Below are positions 1 to 6,774 of a stretch of DNA of 49,791 bases, piece after piece. Position 1 is the stretch's first letter; each line of letters begins with the position of its first letter. The stretch is taken from positions 1-49,791 of the IMG/VR virus record IMGVR_UViG_3300050821_015283. One strand, written 5' to 3'. The notes beneath the pieces were generated by a model. That model made no database searches. It had not been told where the DNA came from and saw only the letters and a program-made list of their open reading frames with translations. Source of the stretch: a virus. The translations under genes and the position numbers were made by a program.

Positions 1-97
1 GGCAAATTAACTTTAAACCAACGCTTGGATGATTTTAAGTGTTCTATCTGAGACATGGCCATCTCAATGGTTGGATATGTATTGATATTAATTGGCA
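1..97. repeat. Left copy of 97-bp terminal direct repeat
   Basis: These bases are identical to the last 97 bases of the window. The repeat lies inside a minus-strand gene whose frame continues across the join, which shows that the two ends are contiguous in the real molecule. It is either the overlap left by assembling a circular (or circularly permuted) genome, or a true short terminal repeat. The sequence alone cannot separate these. Confidence 0.97.
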
Positions 98-230
98 ATC
101 TTCCATATTTGTCTTCATTTTTAGAATATCCCTTACGCTTAGAATATCCATCAAAATCACAATATGAATTTTTAGGAGAAAAACCAATTATATGTGAACC
201 ATATATATCTTCATATTCTATACAATACAT
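1..230 (-). CDS. Hypothetical protein, N-terminal part (split by window edge)
   Basis: The ATG at 230 has a perfect Shine-Dalgarno, and the start region GGAGGACAAATAAATG is shared exactly with the gene starting at 49348. The frame is open to position 1 and resumes at the right end (49694 down to a TGA at 49580-49582). Together they give a 114-residue protein starting MYCIEYEDIYG and ending EIVENDK. The product is soluble, rich in charged and aromatic residues, with no signal peptide or membrane segment. I do not recognise the family. It sits near the end of the long minus operon. Confidence 0.85.
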   Translation of the reverse strand, partial: MYCIEYEDIYGSHIIGFSPKNSYCDFDGYSKRKGYSKNEDKYGRLPININTYPTIEMAMSQIEHLKSSKRWFKVNL

Positions 231-268
231 TTATTTGTCCTCCTTTAATCATAATCAATCTGTAACTG

Positions 269-379
269 TCATTTCCTAATCCTATCTATAAGGCAAAGTA
301 ATCCCAAAAATAAAAATATCAGAGCAAAAATTCCTATTACTATCCATTCTAAGATATCTTTATAATTATAAATAAACAT
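269..379 (-). CDS. 36-residue single-span membrane peptide
   Basis: A short open frame reads MFIYNYKDILEW, then a strongly hydrophobic stretch of about 20 residues (VIGIFALIFLFLGLLCLI), then basic DRIRK. GGAG sits seven bases before the ATG and is part of the stop region of the upstream gene (ATG GAG TGA), so translation is probably coupled. The topology is one transmembrane helix with a positive C-terminus. No family is recognised. Possible roles include a holin-like or exclusion peptide, but nothing in the sequence decides between them. It fills an otherwise empty gap between two minus-strand genes. Confidence 0.6.
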   Translation of the reverse strand: MFIYNYKDILEWIVIGIFALIFLFLGLLCLIDRIRK

Positions 380-382
380 TTC

Positions 383-811
383 TCACTCCATGCAAGATAT
401 TATGATGAAGCCTGCGTCTTTAACGTTTTTTATGGAAGACATATCGGGAAACCTATTATCCTTTAAGATCTCTCCATCGTCATCATTTTCATTTATTAAT
501 CTACCCCACTCGTAACAATCTACTTTTCCATTTCTAAAAACATAAGAACAATCTGTATTATGGCTGTTATCCCACGGCCAAGGCCATCCCTCCGAGGGAG
601 AAATCCAATCCGAACTCATCTCTATTCTTTCTTTTGAATAGTTTGAAATGGCTTCCAAATAATCCTCTTCAGTCGTTGCATATTTTACAAAAGAAGGATT
701 GTTTTTATCCTCAATAGAGGAGTGAACTACATCATAACCATCCCAACAAACACTCCCACACCATTCAAGTGTTTTATCTCTTTCAATATAAAAATCTGCA
801 CGTGTACCCAT
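383..811 (-). CDS. MGTRADFY-type conserved phage hypothetical protein
   Basis: The start at 811 is preferred over an ATG 17 codons upstream because AAGGAG lies at the right distance before it and because the protein then begins MGTRADFYIERD. I recognise that opening from small conserved phage and bacterial proteins of unknown function, in which it is followed by a W-GS-WDGY segment; here this is EWCGSVCWDGYDV. The product is about 142 residues, rich in Trp, Asp and Ser, with no membrane segment. It follows the 866-1240 gene and precedes the 36-residue membrane peptide. Family recognition is from memory of the signature. Confidence 0.75.
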   Translation of the reverse strand: MGTRADFYIERDKTLEWCGSVCWDGYDVVHSSIEDKNNPSFVKYATTEEDYLEAISNYSKERIEMSSDWISPSEGWPWPWDNSHNTDCSYVFRNGKVDCYEWGRLINENDDDGEILKDNRFPDMSSIKNVKDAGFIIISCME

Positions 812-865
812 TTCATTCTCCTTTCTGGCGGGGAAGGTAAGGGAGTCAAACCCTTTCCTCACGGA

Positions 866-1240
866 CTATACACACCGATCACTCGCCATACGTATAATTG
901 AAGCTTTATGGCAACCTTCCCCAAAGTCATTTTCCTTAGCTTCTTTTAGCAAATCAATAACATTAATTTCTGTATATAAATCATGTATTTGATTCAACGG
1001 GTTATTTTCGATATTTAATGATGGTGGATTAGGGATTTTTATAACATCAGATTTATAAGAACCACTAAGAAAACCTGGGAAGAATTCTTCTATTATATTT
1101 CGCAATCTTAATTGCGCTTCGAAAAGCTTATGATGCAAGATTGGCTTTTCATCATCATAGATATGAGTTCTTTTTATTAGATCTTTTAAGGACTCTATAG
1201 TTTTTATTAGTTTTTTAAGTTCATCCATCTCATTTTCCAT
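866..1240 (-). CDS. Hypothetical protein with N-terminal coiled coil
   Basis: A 124-residue protein. Residues 1-55 are a charged heptad-like helix (DELKKLIKTIESLKDLIKR), followed by a Pro/Asn-rich linker and a shorter helical end. It starts eight bases after the TAA of the upstream gene with no strong ribosome site, so it probably depends on re-initiation. The family is not recognised. Confidence 0.6.
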   Translation of the reverse strand: MENEMDELKKLIKTIESLKDLIKRTHIYDDEKPILHHKLFEAQLRLRNIIEEFFPGFLSGSYKSDVIKIPNPPSLNIENNPLNQIHDLYTEINVIDLLKEAKENDFGEGCHKASIIRMASDRCV

Positions 1241-1248
1241 AATGCAAA

Positions 1249-1500
1249 TTATACGATTATATCAATCAAAGTATAAGGAGGAGCAGTTTTTTCTATAAGT
1301 TCATTGAGTTGCTTATGAACTTCCTCTCTATGCTCTTTACCAAATATTGATGGATCAGCAATAGTCCCACTAGCGGCGCGAAGGATACTAAGTACTATTT
1401 CATAAGGCATAGCAATCAGGGAAATATGCTCATTAACAACTTTCACATATGTTTGTTTTTTGATCACTTCACTATTTGTCATAGGGTTTGTTTCAGTCAT
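1249..1500 (-). CDS. Small paralogue, SLIAMP family copy A
   Basis: The start at 1500 is chosen over the adjacent ATG at 1503 because AAGGAG is seven bases upstream and the N-terminus then reads MTETNPMTN, matching the gene at 1762-1974. The body (KVVNEHISLIAMPYEIVLSI..ADPSIF..HKQLNELI) is a clear paralogue of the next gene downstream, 1522-1755. About 83 residues, probably a small helical protein. Function unknown. The LSIL-A segment recalls the LSILHAIG family at 10861-12115 and 15595-15741, but this link is weak. Confidence 0.65.
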   Translation of the reverse strand: MTETNPMTNSEVIKKQTYVKVVNEHISLIAMPYEIVLSILRAASGTIADPSIFGKEHREEVHKQLNELIEKTAPPYTLIDIIV

Positions 1501-1521
1501 CATTCTTCTCCTTAATGCGTA

Positions 1522-1755
1522 TTACACGATTCTATTAACAAAAGGATTTATTCTCGCTATGACCTCATTGAGTCGCTCATGAATGTGCTGTCTCTGCAAG
1601 TCACAAAACATTGAAGGATCGGCAACAACGTTACTAGAGGCGCAAAGGATGACACGTACTGCTTCTTGAGGCATAGCGATCAAGCAAACATCTTCATTAA
1701 CAACTTTCCCATGTCTCGGCTTCTCAATTAACTCCACAGTCTTCTCTTCATTCAT
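1522..1755 (-). CDS. Small paralogue, SLIAMP family copy B
   Basis: A 77-residue protein aligned along its length with 1249-1500: KVVNEDVCLIAMPQEAVRVI, then VADPSMF, then HERLNEVIARI. The start has AAAGGTGA upstream. The N-terminal dozen residues differ from copy A, so the two genes share a body but not a start region. Function unknown. Confidence 0.65.
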   Translation of the reverse strand: MNEEKTVELIEKPRHGKVVNEDVCLIAMPQEAVRVILCASSNVVADPSMFCDLQRQHIHERLNEVIARINPFVNRIV

Positions 1756-1761
1756 TGTATT

Positions 1762-1974
1762 TCACCTTTTAGCTGATAATCTTATCTTTATCTCTATTTC
1801 AACATCACCTGAACTTGCTTTAAACATTTCAAGACCAACAACTAAATTATCATCAATATCCTGAATTAATTTCTTTACACATAACATGGTAGTATTTCTG
1901 TTAATTAAAGAACTGCTAAGTTTCACATAATTTTCAATTCTTTCATCATTGGTCATAGGCTTTGTTTCAGTCAT
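1762..1974 (-). CDS. Hypothetical protein with shared MTETxPMTN start
   Basis: A 70-residue protein starting MTETKPMTNDERIE. Its first nine codons nearly match those of the otherwise unrelated gene at 1249-1500. The next codons (GATGAAAGAATTGAA) are identical to the start of 13936-14190. The ATG overlaps the TGA of the upstream gene (ATGA), and GGAGA inside that gene's last codons is its ribosome site. The C-terminal half is a beta/charged stretch (VEIEIKIRLSAKR). Function unknown. Confidence 0.6.
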   Translation of the reverse strand: MTETKPMTNDERIENYVKLSSSLINRNTTMLCVKKLIQDIDDNLVVGLEMFKASSGDVEIEIKIRLSAKR

Positions 1975-2222
1975 AGTAGTGTCTCCAAAAATTCTATTTC
2001 ATCCTTATATGCTTCTATTCTTGATTCTTCATGTGCATGGGCATAACAAGGATGATCTATTAATCCTAAATCCCTTATTTTTTTCAGATGATCTTGAGAT
2101 CTCTTAATCTTTTCATTAAGTTCCTTTGCTCTGGATATAATTTTCTTCAATGTATAATTATAATCCATTAAGATATCTTTAAGCTTTTCTATTTGATCTG
2201 TTGTTTCATTGGTTTCATTCAT
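1971..2222 (-). CDS. Small coiled-coil paralogue ending EIEFLETLL (copy 1)
   Basis: An 83-residue, highly charged helical protein. The C-terminal AYKDEIEFLETLL is identical to that of the next gene upstream (2219-2416), and both overlap the following ATG as ATGA. The last codons (TTGGAGACACT) also supply the Shine-Dalgarno of the next gene. This looks like a duplicated gene-plus-junction unit. Function unknown. Confidence 0.6.
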   Translation of the reverse strand: MNETNETTDQIEKLKDILMDYNYTLKKIISRAKELNEKIKRSQDHLKKIRDLGLIDHPCYAHAHEESRIEAYKDEIEFLETLL

Positions 2223-2416
2223 AAGAGTGTCTCCAAGAATTCTATTTCATCCTTATATGCCCTCAGTAGATATTCTTCGTAAGGGTTATAAACGGAAAAA
2301 AGAGATGAATTCTCCATCTTTTTAATTAGCTCATTACGACCAATCATAATCTTTTCCTGAAGCTCATCCTGACGAGAGGTAATTTTGTTAAATGTATCAT
2401 TATGAGTAACAGTCAT
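2219..2416 (-). CDS. Small coiled-coil paralogue ending EIEFLETLL (copy 2)
   Basis: A 65-residue protein with the same plan as 1971-2222: a short Thr/Asn-rich start, then a helix with RDELQEKI-like charge pattern, then Y..Y..RAYKDEIEFLETLL. It overlaps its downstream neighbour by four bases and follows the HTH gene. Probably a small coiled-coil dimer; function unknown. Confidence 0.6.
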   Translation of the reverse strand: MTVTHNDTFNKITSRQDELQEKIMIGRNELIKKMENSSLFSVYNPYEEYLLRAYKDEIEFLETLL

Positions 2417-2751
2417 TATTTATTCTTCTTTTTATTCAGTATATCGAATATATCTATCAAAAAATTCTGTACCTCTTTGTTTTTTATGATCATTTCATGA
2501 ATACTCTTGGGTATTTTACCTGCCAAAAAGGTTAATACGATAGGATCATCTTTCAAAAAAGTAGCGATCTTCCCTATTTTTTTCTCTGACAATTTGCTCT
2601 CATCAAATCTGATTGAAGCAATTAAAGATCCGGAGCTTCCGGGAATAATCAATTTACTCAATTGGTTTTCCGATAGTTTCAGTTCCTCAGATTTCAATCT
2701 CAAATATTGAGAAAGTGAGCTGGGAATATTATTTTTTGTTTTCTTTGCCAT
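2416..2751 (-). CDS. XRE-type helix-turn-helix regulator, putative
   Basis: A 111-residue protein. Residues 10-75 follow the Cro/C1 pattern: LSQYLRLKSEELKLSENQLSKL, then a Gly/Ser turn, then LIASIRFDESKLSEKKIGKIATFL. The later FLAGKIPKSIHEMI resembles the LAG-IP segment common after XRE domains. The C-terminus is Lys-rich. The ATG overlaps the TAA of the ERF gene upstream (TAATG). A DNA-binding regulator of early or lysis/replication timing is the natural inference. No operator can be assigned with certainty; palindromes at 4648 and 7581 are candidates. Confidence 0.6.
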   Translation of the reverse strand: MAKKTKNNIPSSLSQYLRLKSEELKLSENQLSKLIIPGSSGSLIASIRFDESKLSEKKIGKIATFLKDDPIVLTFLAGKIPKSIHEMIIKNKEVQNFLIDIFDILNKKKNK

Positions 2752-3416
2752 TAAATCCTCTTAGAATTCTTAAAATTAATCAATAAGTTGTCAAAGTTAT
2801 CAATTGACCGTTTGATGGTCAACAAATCTTTACTGGATATATTGTGATATTTAGTGAACTCAGCTACATCACTACCCGATTGCTTGATAAGATCAATGAG
2901 TTGGGTTGTTAGTCCATCTGTTTGGTTGGTATCAGGATGCTTCTGGATTTGTTTACCATTATTGATTGATTTTACTTCTATTTGGTGATCCTCAATATCT
3001 TCACCAGTTTCTAAACAAAATGCTTTCAGCATCCCATTTTTTAAAGCATATGAAGTAGCCTTACCAATTCCTTTGTCTTGGTTATCAATTGCTTCCCCAG
3101 CACATACAATAAATTCTTCTTCAGATGGATTATCTACGTTTTTGAATTTAACGTCCATCATTATACATATTTTAGTGGTTTGTTTATCGTAACTATCTAC
3201 TACGCTTTGTCGTTCTATCGATTTTATTGTAGGAAGCATTAATATACCATACTTAGCCATAAGAGGTCTCAAGGCAGAAGTAACATCGTCATGTTTTGTA
3301 TATTCGTAAAGAATACGTCCAGTCTTATCCTTTACTTTTCCATTTTTTGGGATCGGACCACACTCTCCCATGATTTTGTTCATTCTTTGATACAAATTAA
3401 GATTATTTTCTGTCAT
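2751..3416 (-). CDS. erf: ERF-family single-strand annealing protein
   Basis: About 221 residues. Residues 35-65 (EYTKHDDVTSALRPLMAKYG) and the signature at about 114-143 (DKGIGKATSYALKNGMLKAF then TGEDIED) are typical of the ERF superfamily of phage recombinases, which anneal complementary single strands during recombination-dependent replication or genome circularisation. The C-terminal third is a variable linker. The second of two adjacent ATGs (3416) is placed better relative to GAGG. SSB and a DUF1064-type nuclease are encoded in the same operon, making a coherent recombination set. Confidence 0.85.
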   Translation of the reverse strand: MTENNLNLYQRMNKIMGECGPIPKNGKVKDKTGRILYEYTKHDDVTSALRPLMAKYGILMLPTIKSIERQSVVDSYDKQTTKICIMMDVKFKNVDNPSEEEFIVCAGEAIDNQDKGIGKATSYALKNGMLKAFCLETGEDIEDHQIEVKSINNGKQIQKHPDTNQTDGLTTQLIDLIKQSGSDVAEFTKYHNISSKDLLTIKRSIDNFDNLLINFKNSKRI

Positions 3417-3768
3417 CATGATCCTCTAGTTTTCTTTCGCTCATATGTTTTAAGAAGTTTCTAGCTGTTGCAAGAGCGTAAGAAGTAATAAGTCTATGAT
3501 TGTAACTACAATCATGAGATTCTGTTATTTTTTTTGTTAAAGCCATCCAACAGTTAAATAAATCTTGTCCATTAAGCTCTTGTTTCTTATTTTCATCATC
3601 TCGCGGCAGGATCAAAATATTTGAACTCCCGTCTTCTTCATGAAGAATTGAAAAAAGAAGGAATGCATCAGAAAGACCACTTTGAGAAGTATCGACATCC
3701 TTTTGAAGCCAACCTTCACCATTATTGGTATCAAAAGACATTGTGTATTTACAGGCGTATCTTTTCAT
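3403..3768 (-). CDS. Conserved hypothetical protein in recombination operon
   Basis: A 121-residue protein. A beta-rich first half (YTMSFDTNNGEGWLQKDVD..) is followed by a helical half (ELNGQDLFNCWMALTKKIT...YALATARNFLKHM). It overlaps the ERF gene start by about 14 bases, so expression is coupled. The G-dLF-cWmaL-k pattern resembles small unnamed proteins next to phage recombinases, but I cannot name a family. Confidence 0.6.
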   Translation of the reverse strand: MKRYACKYTMSFDTNNGEGWLQKDVDTSQSGLSDAFLLFSILHEEDGSSNILILPRDDENKKQELNGQDLFNCWMALTKKITESHDCSYNHRLITSYALATARNFLKHMSERKLEDHDDRK

Positions 3769-3769
3769 A

Positions 3770-4063
3770 TTAATTATCCTTCTGATCTTGTTTGACTATT
3801 TCACGAAATTCTTGATATCCAGCAAATGATTTGAATGCAGTATCAATGCTGCCTTCTTTCAATTGATCATTGAGGAAAGAGCTATCTATAGATTGCCATC
3901 CGTAAATAAGGTGACCGAATTGAGTTTGCACACCAAGTGGACGATAGGCTCTTAAGACGAGGTGATCTTTTCTGTAATTAACAATAAAATGTGCTCCCCA
4001 TAAATCAAAGGGGACCCATTCCCCTTTTTCGCTATCCCACATTTGCTTTTTGTCTTTTTCCAT
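3770..4063 (-). CDS. Hypothetical protein
   Basis: A 97-residue protein with a Trp/aromatic-rich first half (MWDSEKGEWVPFDLWGAHFI) and a charged helical end. The stop is immediately before the ATG of the next gene downstream. The family is not recognised; probably a small soluble alpha/beta protein. Confidence 0.6.
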   Translation of the reverse strand: MEKDKKQMWDSEKGEWVPFDLWGAHFIVNYRKDHLVLRAYRPLGVQTQFGHLIYGWQSIDSSFLNDQLKEGSIDTAFKSFAGYQEFREIVKQDQKDN

Positions 4064-4088
4064 ATCAAATATTTTCTTTCAATGTTCT

Positions 4089-4364
4089 CTAGTAATATTT
4101 AACTTTCATTTCGCTATCATCAACTTCCTCTTCATCCGGTAATCCACTGGTATCTAATTCAATTATTTCATTAACAAAAGAACTTTGGAAAATTTGTATT
4201 TGTCCTACAAGAGCAGACCTATGTAATCTGTTAACAAATCCTTTTAAACAGTTAACCGTATGACATTCATCAATTGTAATTAAAAAAAAGCTTTTAAATC
4301 CTTTTGATCTTTCATCACATTGATCAATAAAACTTTTTATATCTTCCTTAGTATATACTCTCAT
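4089..4364 (-). CDS. Paralogue of the KGL-FIVTVD small-protein family
   Basis: A 91-residue protein. KGFKSFFLITIDECHT, then FVNRLHR.ALVGQIQI.QSSFVNEIIE, aligns with two plus-strand genes at 14936-15259 and 15731-16048 (KGLRGLFIVTVDSEG, then ALIAEMQVCQHMFIHEIID). This copy lacks their charged N-terminal extension and has an acidic tail (LPDEEEVDDSEM). Three copies in two oppositely oriented operons suggest a useful small alpha/beta fold. Function unknown. Confidence 0.65.
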   Translation of the reverse strand: MRVYTKEDIKSFIDQCDERSKGFKSFFLITIDECHTVNCLKGFVNRLHRSALVGQIQIFQSSFVNEIIELDTSGLPDEEEVDDSEMKVKYY

Positions 4365-4415
4365 TGTTATTATCCTTTCATTTTCTTTTGGCCTATTAAA
4401 TCTTTATTTACCAAT

Positions 4416-4490
4416 TTAATTATGTATAAAAATAGCTACTCCCGTAACTAATACCATTAACTGTAACAAGAAAAACAAGACTCTATCCAT
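4416..4490 (-). CDS. 24-residue membrane peptide, putative
   Basis: The open frame reads MDRVLFFLLQLMVLVTGVAI then FIHN: almost entirely one hydrophobic helix. AGAGGATC lies just upstream of the ATG and is formed by the last codons of the preceding micro-gene (4493-4603). Very short, so coding status is uncertain. The ribosome site, coupling and uniform hydrophobicity argue for it. Confidence 0.4.
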   Translation of the reverse strand: MDRVLFFLLQLMVLVTGVAIFIHN

Positions 4491-4492
4491 AA

Positions 4493-4603
4493 TCAGATCC
4501 TCTCGTATAAACCGAACAACATTCCAGTAATTATTATGCATCCTATAACCAGCAATATTATTGTTATGATTAAAAATATTATACTTGGCCATCCCTCCTT
4601 CAT
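4493..4603 (-). CDS. 36-residue single-span membrane peptide
   Basis: The frame reads MKEGWPS, then about 22 hydrophobic residues (IIFLIITIILLVIGCIIITG), then MLFGLYERI. GGGAGA is about eleven bases upstream. Together with 4416-4490 it fills most of a 500-base interval that otherwise lacks genes. It resembles the peptide at 269-379 in length and topology but not in sequence. Confidence 0.5.
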   Translation of the reverse strand: MKEGWPSIIFLIITIILLVIGCIIITGMLFGLYERI

Positions 4604-4647
4604 TATTTCTTATCTCCCTTTATCAATTACATATTAATAATAATAAA

Positions 4648-4682
4648 TTGACATGTCAACATCCTTTTGATAAAAATATAAT
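4648..4682 (+). promoter_or_regulatory. Plus-strand promoter with palindromic -35 region
   Basis: TTGACA at 4648-4653 is followed after 17 bases by TAAAAA (4671-4676), with a perfect TATAAT at 4677-4682. The -35 lies inside a perfect 12-base palindrome, TTGACATGTCAA (4648-4659), a likely operator. It drives the small gene at 4726, transcribed against the surrounding minus operon. Confidence 0.6.
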
Positions 4683-4725
4683 GTGATGGAAATTTTATTT
4701 AAATTTTAATAAAAGGAGCTCTTTC

Positions 4726-4863
4726 ATGATCGTCAAAGCAAAATTTAATGTATGGAAATATATCTGTATCTTGTTTATTGTTTTTATAATTATAGATTAT
4801 TCGTTAGATTATGCTTTTGATGAATATTTTGACGTATGGCATTATTACGAGATGAAGGATTGA
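4726..4863 (+). CDS. 45-residue membrane-anchored small protein
   Basis: The frame MIVKAKFNVWKY is followed by a hydrophobic helix (ICILFIVFIIIDYSL) and a Tyr/Asp-rich acidic tail (FDVWHYYEMKD). AGGAG is well placed before the ATG and a good promoter lies 45-75 bases upstream. It is the only plus-strand gene in the leftmost 7.6 kb and abuts the stop of the minus-strand nuclease gene. Orientation, own promoter and membrane anchor suggest an independently controlled function such as exclusion or lysis timing; this is inference. Confidence 0.6.
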   Translation: MIVKAKFNVWKYICILFIVFIIIDYSLDYAFDEYFDVWHYYEMKD

Positions 4864-5166
4864 TTATATCTCTTTGATTTTAATAGGATATAAGCTCTCA
4901 ACTAATTTTTTCTTTGTAGTGTATAGTCTTGTCTTATATCCCTTCACATCTTCAATGGTAACATCTCCATTTTTCCAAAATACCATAAAGTCACATACAT
5001 ATTTGATATTGCCAGGAAGATGAAAGGGAACTTGTCTTAAGAAAAAAAGGATATCTCCATTTTTTTGGAGCAGTTTAAGATTACAGTAATGATTACCCTC
5101 TTTCTTGGAAGAAAATTTAATATCGTCTACGGTTGTGATAATTGCTTTGTATTTATGTTTAATCAA
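4864..5166 (-). CDS. DUF1064-type PD-(D/E)XK nuclease, putative
   Basis: 100 residues. KYKAIITTVDDIKFSSKKEG, then NLKLLQKNGDI, then the Q-PFHLP segment, then KYVCDFMVFW..GDVTIEDVKG and YTTKKKL match the DUF1064 pattern of small phage nucleases. Candidate catalytic residues are E23, D59, E72/D73 and K75. The likely role is resolving or trimming branched DNA alongside ERF and SSB. The start overlaps the upstream gene's end by eight bases. Confidence 0.75.
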   Translation of the reverse strand: MIKHKYKAIITTVDDIKFSSKKEGNHYCNLKLLQKNGDILFFLRQVPFHLPGNIKYVCDFMVFWKNGDVTIEDVKGYKTRLYTTKKKLVESLYPIKIKEI

Positions 5167-5545
5167 CCTCGCCCAACCTTTTTTGAGTTCTTCTTAAGAT
5201 ATCAGTTAAATTTACGAGGAATTTCAATCTTAACTGATAGGAATCTTTAATTATTGAGTAAAAATTATTCACTTGCATGTTTAAAATTTCCTCATACCAT
5301 GTTCTTAGTATAGAACCATCATTATCGTATGTAGTGAATATAATCGAAACAACAAAAGATCGGGAACAAATGTCAATCTTCATATGAAAACAAATATCTA
5401 TATTTTTATTATTTCTAATAAATCTATGATAATATCCGGATTCTTTCATAAAAAAAGATAGCAAGGATATTATTCTTGATGGATGATCACCAATATATTC
5501 TTCCATACTGGTGGGCGTAAAAAACCTAGAAAGGAATTTCATCAT
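5159..5545 (-). CDS. Hypothetical protein between SSB and nuclease
   Basis: 128 residues starting MMKFLSRFFTPTSMEEYIGD. It has a central beta-rich part with several Ile/Phe strands and a basic helical C-terminus (YQLRLKFLVNLTDILRRTQK). The ATG lies inside the last codons of ssb (20-base overlap in another frame). No family recognised. Placement between ssb and a nuclease suggests a replication or recombination accessory role. Confidence 0.6.
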   Translation of the reverse strand: MMKFLSRFFTPTSMEEYIGDHPSRIISLLSFFMKESGYYHRFIRNNKNIDICFHMKIDICSRSFVVSIIFTTYDNDGSILRTWYEEILNMQVNNFYSIIKDSYQLRLKFLVNLTDILRRTQKRLGEVD

Positions 5546-6011
5546 CTAAGTCGATTCCTGTTCCTGGTTTGATAGAACTAAAATCAAGTTTGAGAGAATC
5601 AAGTTCAGAATTGCTATAAGAAGGAAAGGCACTCTTCTGGGAAGGACTAGAAGTTTGATTATCTGTACTAAGCATAGTAAGTTCTCCTCGAAACTTCCCA
5701 AGAACAACTTCTGTAGTATATATTTCCTTTCCATCTTGATCAGTCCTTTTACGCGTCTGTAATTGGCCTTCAAGATAAACCTTTGATCCTTTTTTGAGAT
5801 ATCTTTCAGCAACTTCAGCTAGCTTATCATTAAAAATGACTACACGATGCCATTCCGTGCGCTCTCGGCGTTCACCAGAGGCTTTATCTTTCCAGGTTTC
5901 ATTTGTTGCAACAGAAAGGGTGACGATTTTTCCACCTTTAACTTGTATCATTACCTCAGGGTTTCGACCCAAATTCCCAATCAAAATAACCTTGTTTATT
6001 GAACCAGCCAT
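5526..6011 (-). CDS. ssb: Single-stranded DNA-binding protein
   Basis: 161 residues with the classical bacterial SSB layout. The OB-fold runs over residues 1-110 (INKVILIGNLGRNPEV, TEWHRVVIFNDKLAEVAERY, LKKGSKVYLEGQLQTRK). A Ser/Gln-rich linker follows, then an acidic tip DLDDEIPF that recruits replication and repair partners. It coats single-stranded DNA during replication and ERF-mediated annealing. Length and tip are intact. Confidence 0.95.
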   Translation of the reverse strand: MAGSINKVILIGNLGRNPEVMIQVKGGKIVTLSVATNETWKDKASGERRERTEWHRVVIFNDKLAEVAERYLKKGSKVYLEGQLQTRKRTDQDGKEIYTTEVVLGKFRGELTMLSTDNQTSSPSQKSAFPSYSNSELDSLKLDFSSIKPGTGIDLDDEIPF

Positions 6012-6242
6012 TTATTGTTTTACCCATTTCCATTCCTTATTTCCCACTTTCTCAACTTTACCCTGTCTTTTAAGAATATTTAAAATATTTGAAATATAAG
6101 CTTGTAATTTACTAATAGGCATATCTGTTTTAACCAGAGGATGAATCAGCAACGCTAAATGCATAGTTGATAAATTACTGAATTTCATAAAATAAAACTC
6201 AACATATTGTTTGAGTGGAATGCGTGGCTTATTTTTTTCCAT
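6012..6242 (-). CDS. Small winged-helix-like hypothetical protein
   Basis: The start at 6242 is preferred: the upstream ATG at 6257 reads ATGAGGAGAAAAATC, which is itself the ribosome site (GAGGAG) of this ATG. 76 residues (MEKNKPRIPLKQYVEFYF) with helices and a C-terminal wing-like ILKRQGKVEKVGNKEWKWV, suggesting a small winged-helix domain. It lies directly upstream of ssb. Function unknown; possibly DNA binding. Confidence 0.6.
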   Translation of the reverse strand: MEKNKPRIPLKQYVEFYFMKFSNLSTMHLALLIHPLVKTDMPISKLQAYISNILNILKRQGKVEKVGNKEWKWVKQ

Positions 6243-6253
6243 GATTTTTCTCC

Positions 6254-6544
6254 TCATCTATTTTTCCGAATAAAATATTCCAACCAATCATCGTAGCTCC
6301 CAAATCCAAAACAAGTTTCTAATTCATGTGAGCATGAAAATGTTGGAAAATAGTCGTTTCCCTTTCCGTTTCCGTACCCATATCCGTCTTCTTCATATCT
6401 TCCGTTACTGTAACCATAACAGGTTCCATATCCGAGTTTGTAATCATTGCCATTTATTTCATCAGCAATAGCTAAATAACTCCTAGCATAGTCACTATAT
6501 TCGTCACCACCTGTAGATGTAACTACATTGTCCATCCTCATCAT
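6254..6544 (-). CDS. Gly-x-Gly repeat protein, MDNV start (degenerate)
   Basis: The frame from 6544 (ATGA overlap with the upstream stop) reads MMRMDNVVTSTGGDEYSDY; MDNV begins at 6535. The Gly-rich core is short (YKLGYGTCYGYSNGRYEEDG, then YGYGNGKG), followed by a non-repetitive Cys/Phe tail (FSCSHELETCFGFGSYDDWL). It belongs to the same family as 6541-6774 and 6762-7097 but is the most diverged. Function unknown. A longer in-frame extension upstream is probably not translated. Confidence 0.6.
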   Translation of the reverse strand: MMRMDNVVTSTGGDEYSDYARSYLAIADEINGNDYKLGYGTCYGYSNGRYEEDGYGYGNGKGNDYFPTFSCSHELETCFGFGSYDDWLEYFIRKNR

Positions 6545-6774
6545 TTTCCGTATCCATGCCCGTATCCGTAACAAAAACTTCCAGCTAATATAAAAAAATT
6601 GCGAGTGTCTCCCCATCCTTCTTGATGTAATAAGCAATCACCGATTCCATATCCGGCTTTGTCTTTGTATCCACAACCAGAACCATATCCTTTTTCACGT
6701 AGACGTCCGTAACCAGGAGCATTTCCATTTTCACCATAAACATAAGAATCATATATCGAAATCACATTGTCCAT
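6541..6774 (-). CDS. Gly-x-Gly repeat protein, MDNVIS start
   Basis: 77 residues, MDNVISIYDSYVYGENGN and then GYG/GCGY motifs with interspersed non-repeat sequence, ending CYGYGHGYGK. The ATG is inside the previous gene's last codons: ATGGACAATGTGA gives this gene's MDNV and the neighbour's WTM-stop. A DNA-level cassette of the same type joins 6762-7097 to the DUF6948 gene. Cys residues may form disulfides or bind metal. No known family. Confidence 0.65.
   Translation of the reverse strand: MDNVISIYDSYVYGENGNAPGYGRLREKGYGSGCGYKDKAGYGIGDCLLHQEGWGDTRNFFILAGSFCYGYGHGYGK

Noticed and set aside
55-279. Plus-strand 74-codon frame at the left end
   Set aside because: It is the antisense shadow of the minus-strand gene starting at 230, which has a strong ribosome site and continues across the circle join.
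5546-5812. Second minus-strand frame inside ssb
   Set aside because: Out-of-frame shadow of the well supported SSB coding sequence.
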